This document shows, in pieces, positions 60,411 to 64,000 of a DNA stretch of 64,000 nucleotides; the stretch's first letter is position 1, and every line of letters starts with the position of its first letter. Below the pieces are notes generated by a model. That model saw only the letters and a list, made by a program, of their open reading frames with translations, made no database searches and was not told where the DNA came from. The stretch is taken from contig CP097899.1 of the NCBI GenBank assembly GCA_023639215.1, forward strand, positions 2,109,001-2,173,000, written 5' to 3'. This DNA comes from Candidatus Pristimantibacillus lignocellulolyticus (GTDB lineage Bacteria > Bacillota > Bacilli > Paenibacillales > Paenibacillaceae). The position numbers and the translations under genes were made by a program.

Positions 60411-61316
60411 ATGGAGGTTCAACTCCTACAACTCTTCAACGGCATAAGTGTCAGTTCAATATTATTATTAATCGCGTTAGGATTAGCGATTACATTTGGA
60501 TTAATGAATGTCATTAATATGGCTCATGGTGAATTTATTATGATCGGAGCCTATGCCACATATGTTACGCAACAAATATTTTCAGCAATTTTCCCTGCTA
60601 GCTTCTTCGGTTACTATTTCATCATTTCAATTCCTATCGCATTTTTAATTGCCTTTATTTTTGGTTATGTGCTTGAAATTAGTTTAATTCGTTTCCTTTA
60701 TGGTCGTCCACTAGATAGCTTATTAGCAACATGGGGAGTAGGTTTAGTGCTGCAACAATTAGCAAGATCTATATTCGGTGCACCGAATGTAGCAGTTGCG
60801 TCTCCAGAATGGTTGAATGGCGGTCTTGAAGTGATGAGCGGTATAGTTTTCCCTTATAAACGTATATTTATCATTGCGCTCGTTGTAGTTGTATTAGCTG
60901 CTATGTATTTGTTCATATATCGTAGTAACGCTGGAAGAAGAATGAGAGCAGTAATGCAAAATCGTGAAATGGCAGCTTGCCTCGGAGTTTCTACAAGACG
61001 CGTAGATTCAGTAACGTTTGCCATCGGTTCAGGAATCGCCGGGATCGCGGGTTGTGCTATTACTTTACTTGGTTCTATCGGACCATCACTCGGTACGTAT
61101 TACATTATTGATGCATTCATGGTTGTAGTATTAGGTGGAGTAGGGAAATTAATTGGATCTGTTGTTGGTGCATTTGGAATTGGGATTACGGGCACGTTCT
61201 TTGAATATTGGACAAATGCCTCTATTGGAAAAGTTCTCGTATTTATTGTCATTATTGCATTTTTACAGTGGAAGCCAAAAGGGCTTGTTGCTATGAGAAC
61301 GAGGTCTTTAGATTAG
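60411..61316 (+). CDS. urtB: Urea ABC transporter permease UrtB
   Basis: 301-residue LivH-type permease with about eight transmembrane helices. LLQLFNGISVSSILLLIALGLAITFGLMNVINMAHGEF at the N-terminus (in outline) is the classic branched-chain/urea permease start, and VVLGGVGKLIGSVVGA marks the C-terminal part. ATG 60411 is 9 bases after GGAAGGGAG; ATG 60405 is only 3 bases after it. The distance from urtA is large because of the two structured elements. Confidence 0.95.
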   Translation: MEVQLLQLFNGISVSSILLLIALGLAITFGLMNVINMAHGEFIMIGAYATYVTQQIFSAIFPASFFGYYFIISIPIAFLIAFIFGYVLEISLIRFLYGRPLDSLLATWGVGLVLQQLARSIFGAPNVAVASPEWLNGGLEVMSGIVFPYKRIFIIALVVVVLAAMYLFIYRSNAGRRMRAVMQNREMAACLGVSTRRVDSVTFAIGSGIAGIAGCAITLLGSIGPSLGTYYIIDAFMVVVLGGVGKLIGSVVGAFGIGITGTFFEYWTNASIGKVLVFIVIIAFLQWKPKGLVAMRTRSLD

Positions 61317-61329
61317 AGGGGGACTTGAA

Positions 61330-62442
61330 TTGATCCTACAAAATATTAACTCACCACTGAGGAAGAAAATAATCCTTTCGGTAACCTATAGTATAGTTGT
61401 AGCTTTATTATTATTTGCTCCGCTTATGCTATCAGACTTTCGTCTTGGTTTACTGGCGAAATTTCTTGCCTTCGCTATTGTTGCGATTGGATTAGATCTA
61501 ATATGGGGTTACACAGGGATATTGAGCTTAGGGCATGGTGTGTTTTTTGGTCTAGGTGCGTATTGCATGGCAATGTTTCTGAAATTAGAGGCAACTGGTG
61601 GGAAGTTACCAGATTTTATGAGTTGGAGCGGTTTGAATAAAATTCCATGGTTTTGGAAGCCGTTTGAACATGCAGCATTTGCTATTCCAGCAGGTATTCT
61701 AGTACCGATGGCAGTCGCCTTTATATTAGGTTTTTTTACTTTTCGAAATCGGATACGCGGTGTGTATTTTACGATATTAACTCAAGCACTAGTTATCATC
61801 ATGACAACGTTATTTATTGGCCAACAGCAGTTCACTGGTGGAACGAATGGTATTACAGGTTTTCAGACAATATTTGGCTTCTCGTTAAAGGAGCAATCTA
61901 CAAAAGTTGTATTGTATTGGGTAACGTTACTGATGCTGATCGTTGTATTTTTCATATGTCAGAAGCTAGTGAAAAGTCGTTCAGGCCGTGTGCTTAGAGC
62001 GGTGCGTGATGCAGAGAATCGTGCCAGATTTATCGGTTATAATCCTTCTAGTTACCAACTATTCGTATTTTGTGTATCAGCGGGAATTGCTGGGCTAGCA
62101 GGTATGTTATTCGTATTACATGTAGGCATTATCTCGCCTACAACGATGGGAATCATTCCTTCTATTGAAATTGTCTTATGGGTAGCATTAGGTGGTCGAG
62201 GTTCATTAATTGGTGCAGTTATAGGAGCTATCGTCATAAACGCGGCGAAGAGTGGGTTAAGTGAAACCTTCCCTGATACTTGGTTATTTTTCATGGGAGC
62301 ACTATTTGTCATCGTAGTTGTATTTTTGCCAAAAGGGTTAGTTGGATTGGCTCAACAAATTGTTGGGAAAATAAAGAGGAGGCTTGGTAAAGATGACAAC
62401 AGTACCTATTCTGTCTTGCGAGAAAGTGACAGTAGCGTTTGA
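61330..62442 (+). CDS. urtC: Urea ABC transporter permease UrtC
   Basis: 370-residue LivM-type permease. GLDLIWGYTGILSLGHGVFFGLGAYCMAMFLK (about residues 55-85, in outline) and FTGGTNGITGFQTIFGF are UrtC signatures, and SGRVLRAVRDAENRARFIGYNP is the ATPase-contact loop. The start is TTG 61330, 6 bases after GAGGGGGA and 13 bases after urtB. The end overlaps urtD by 50 bases. Confidence 0.95.
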   Translation: MILQNINSPLRKKIILSVTYSIVVALLLFAPLMLSDFRLGLLAKFLAFAIVAIGLDLIWGYTGILSLGHGVFFGLGAYCMAMFLKLEATGGKLPDFMSWSGLNKIPWFWKPFEHAAFAIPAGILVPMAVAFILGFFTFRNRIRGVYFTILTQALVIIMTTLFIGQQQFTGGTNGITGFQTIFGFSLKEQSTKVVLYWVTLLMLIVVFFICQKLVKSRSGRVLRAVRDAENRARFIGYNPSSYQLFVFCVSAGIAGLAGMLFVLHVGIISPTTMGIIPSIEIVLWVALGGRGSLIGAVIGAIVINAAKSGLSETFPDTWLFFMGALFVIVVVFLPKGLVGLAQQIVGKIKRRLGKDDNSTYSVLRESDSSV

Positions 62443-63160
62443 TGGTTTTAAAGCGGTTAATGGGATGAATCTAGAGTTGATGCCTGGTGAACTTAGATTT
62501 CTAATTGGTCCTAATGGTGCAGGTAAAACAACGATGTTAGATGTTATTTGTGGAAAAGTTAAACCGGCTTCTGGTAATCTCCGCTTTAACGGTGGTATTG
62601 ATATCGGTAGGAAGAAAGAATATCAAATCGCAGAGTTAGGAATAGGACGTAAATTTCAAGCCCCGTCGATCTTTTTTGGTCTAACTGTATATGAAAATTT
62701 AGAATTAGCAATGAGTCAAAATCGTAGTGTAATAGCTACATTGAGAGCAAAGTTATCACAGGAAGACCATATTCGAATTGTGCGTCAACTCGATATGATT
62801 GGCCTTTCTCATCGTGCAACAGCGATTGCTGGAGGATTATCTCACGGACAGAAACAGTGGCTTGAAATTGGTATGATGCTAATGCAAGAACCTATGCTAC
62901 TACTTTTAGATGAGCCCGTTGCTGGAATGACGGATACTGAAACGGAGAAGACAGGTGAGTTGCTCCAAGAAATAACGAAAGAACGGACAGTAGTCGTTGT
63001 TGAGCATGACATGGACTTTGTAAGAAGTTTTGCGACAAAGGTAACCGTTATGCATGAAGGAAAACTGCTGAAAGAAGGGACGATGAAGGAAGTTCAAAGT
63101 GATAATATCGTGTCAGAAGTATATTTAGGACACGGGAGGGATAGCCTTGCTGTCAGTTAA
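62393..63160 (+). CDS. urtD: Urea ABC transporter ATP-binding protein UrtD
   Basis: 255-residue LivG-type ATPase with Walker A GPNGAGKTT (near residue 41), Q-loop, signature LSHGQKQWLEIG (the H variant is usual for UrtD/LivG), Walker B LLLLDEPVAGMTDTE and VVVEHDMDFV. ATG 62393, 10 bases after AGAGGAGG, is preferred to TTG 62384. The gene lies partly inside the end of urtC in another frame. Confidence 0.95.
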   Translation: MTTVPILSCEKVTVAFDGFKAVNGMNLELMPGELRFLIGPNGAGKTTMLDVICGKVKPASGNLRFNGGIDIGRKKEYQIAELGIGRKFQAPSIFFGLTVYENLELAMSQNRSVIATLRAKLSQEDHIRIVRQLDMIGLSHRATAIAGGLSHGQKQWLEIGMMLMQEPMLLLLDEPVAGMTDTETEKTGELLQEITKERTVVVVEHDMDFVRSFATKVTVMHEGKLLKEGTMKEVQSDNIVSEVYLGHGRDSLAVS

Positions 63161-63842
63161 ACAAATCGAGTCAGGTTATGGTGAGAGCATCATTTTGCGT
63201 GATGTTTCTATTGAAGTAAAACCAGGGCAGGTTGTATGTATTATGGGGCGTAATGGTGTAGGAAAATCTACATTAACAAAAACGATCATGGGTGCTTTAA
63301 AGTCAAGAACGGGTAGCATTTCGTACAACAATCAGGATATTACGAAACTTCCACCCTATGAACGCTCACGCTTAGGTATTGGATATGTTCCGCAAGGTCG
63401 GGAAATATTTGCTCAATTAACGGTGCAGGAAAATCTATTACTAGGACTAGAGGCTAATGGCTCGGTTAAGGATGGAGTGCCTCAGTCTGCGATTGAGAAG
63501 TTTCCCGTCTTACCATCGATGTACAGTAGAAAAGGTGGAGACTTAAGTGGTGGTCAGCAACAGCAATTAGCATTTGCACGCGCGCTTGCTTCAAAGCCAA
63601 AGTTATTGTTACTTGATGAACCTACTGAAGGAATTCAACCTTCGATCGTACAAGATATTCAAGATGTCATTCGAGGGATTAAATCTCAAGGGGACACCGC
63701 AATTTTACTTGTGGAGCAAAGTATTGATTTTGTTAAAAGTGTAGCGGATTACTACTACATTATTGAGAAAGGGTCAATTGTTTCCGAAGGTACAATCGAT
63801 ACGTTTGATGATGCTGTCGTTCGCCAACATCTTGTAGTGTAA
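63147..63842 (+). CDS. urtE: Urea ABC transporter ATP-binding protein UrtE
   Basis: 231-residue LivF-type ATPase: IESGYGESIILRDVS, Walker A GRNGVGKST, IGYVPQGREIFAQLTV as the Q-loop region, signature LSGGQQQQLAFARAL and Walker B LLLLDEPTEGIQPS. These residues are the UrtE pattern. The start is TTG 63147, 6 bases after GGGAGGG, overlapping urtD by 14 bases. Last gene of urtABCDE; a terminator follows. Confidence 0.95.
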   Translation: MLSVKQIESGYGESIILRDVSIEVKPGQVVCIMGRNGVGKSTLTKTIMGALKSRTGSISYNNQDITKLPPYERSRLGIGYVPQGREIFAQLTVQENLLLGLEANGSVKDGVPQSAIEKFPVLPSMYSRKGGDLSGGQQQQLAFARALASKPKLLLLDEPTEGIQPSIVQDIQDVIRGIKSQGDTAILLVEQSIDFVKSVADYYYIIEKGSIVSEGTIDTFDDAVVRQHLVV

Positions 63843-63874
63843 CTCACTTTTGCAATAAAGACGATTATAGAAAG

Positions 63875-63906
63875 GCACTCGGATCTTAGCATCGAGTGCT
63901 TTTTTG
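63875..63906 (+). terminator. Intrinsic terminator of the urt operon
   Basis: GCACTCG (63875-63881) pairs with CGAGTGC (63893-63899), followed by seven T. The remaining bases to the window end show no feature. Confidence 0.88.
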
Positions 63907-64000
63907 CTAGTAATAGTAAGCTATAATAGGCACACAGAGCTCTAAAAGTGTATTTTTATATGAACTACAAAGTACCGCATATAAAGAAACATGCGATAAC

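Noticed and set aside
60200..60517. 105-codon frame spanning structured copy B and the start of urtB
   Set aside because: It is out of frame with urtB, lacks a ribosome site and is explained by the structured repeat; similar frames over copy C (18675-18890, 18740-18988) are rejected for the same reason.

Overview
The window reads as a chromosomal segment of a low-GC Gram-positive bacterium of the Paenibacillus type. The support is indirect but consistent: strong GGAGG-type ribosome sites with frequent TTG/GTG starts, lipoprotein-type solute-binding proteins, two YesN/YesM-type two-component systems next to LplA/LplB/YtcP-type sugar transporters, a glucuronoxylan (aldouronate) utilisation cluster in the gene order described for Paenibacillus sp. 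JDR-2, a reductase-less bacterial nitric oxide synthase, and divergent urease and urea-ABC-transporter operons. No rRNA, tRNA, prophage, insertion sequence or CRISPR array was seen.

Layout. 1-3065: end of an ECF vitamin-type transporter operon (EcfT partial, double-ATPase EcfA, S component). 3096-5774: HxlR regulator divergent from a luciferase-like monooxygenase and FMN reductase, then a YjbR protein. 5775-8922: a 51-bp tandem hairpin array, an ECF sigma/anti-sigma pair, a YwaF-type membrane protein. 9300-13675: CorC/HlyC-type transporter with an unusual start region, small membrane protein, lipoprotein, acetyltransferase, TetR and metallo-hydrolase pair. 14048-17289: MacB/FtsX-type ABC exporter. 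17427-20332 (minus): second luciferase-like monooxygenase, ring-cleaving dioxygenase-type VOC protein and MarR regulator. 20906-22970: acyl-HSL-synthase-like GNAT protein followed by a chemoreceptor. 23312-27554: butanediol dehydrogenase, NOS, a recombinase-fold protein possibly related to MrpR, YnfA.

27852-40311 is the aldouronate cluster: response regulator, sensor kinase, binding protein, two permeases, GH67 alpha-glucuronidase, intracellular GH10 xylanase, GH43 xylosidase. It should import methylglucuronoxylan oligomers and finish them inside the cell. 40387-49841 is a second carbohydrate module: a GH20 hexosaminidase divergent from two permeases, a binding protein and another regulator/kinase pair. 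50137-53346 holds a sirtuin, a BenE-type transporter and a nuclease-like/HTH protein. 53489-58390 (minus) is ureABCFGD without ureE, and 58658-63842 is urtABCDE; between them lie two GlnR/TnrA-type boxes, so urea import and hydrolysis are probably co-controlled by nitrogen status.

The least ordinary content is between the genes. A leader module (hairpin, then a second copy of its 5' arm fused to the Shine-Dalgarno as AAAAGTTTTAGGAGG) precedes four unrelated genes and is often tandemly repeated with a unit of about 64 nt. A large structured element of 150-210 nt occurs three times. A 51-bp hairpin repeat occurs as a five-copy array and again, diverged, 47 kb away. One transporter start codon seems to be joined to its Shine-Dalgarno by a hairpin. 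These are sequence observations; the functions offered are inference.
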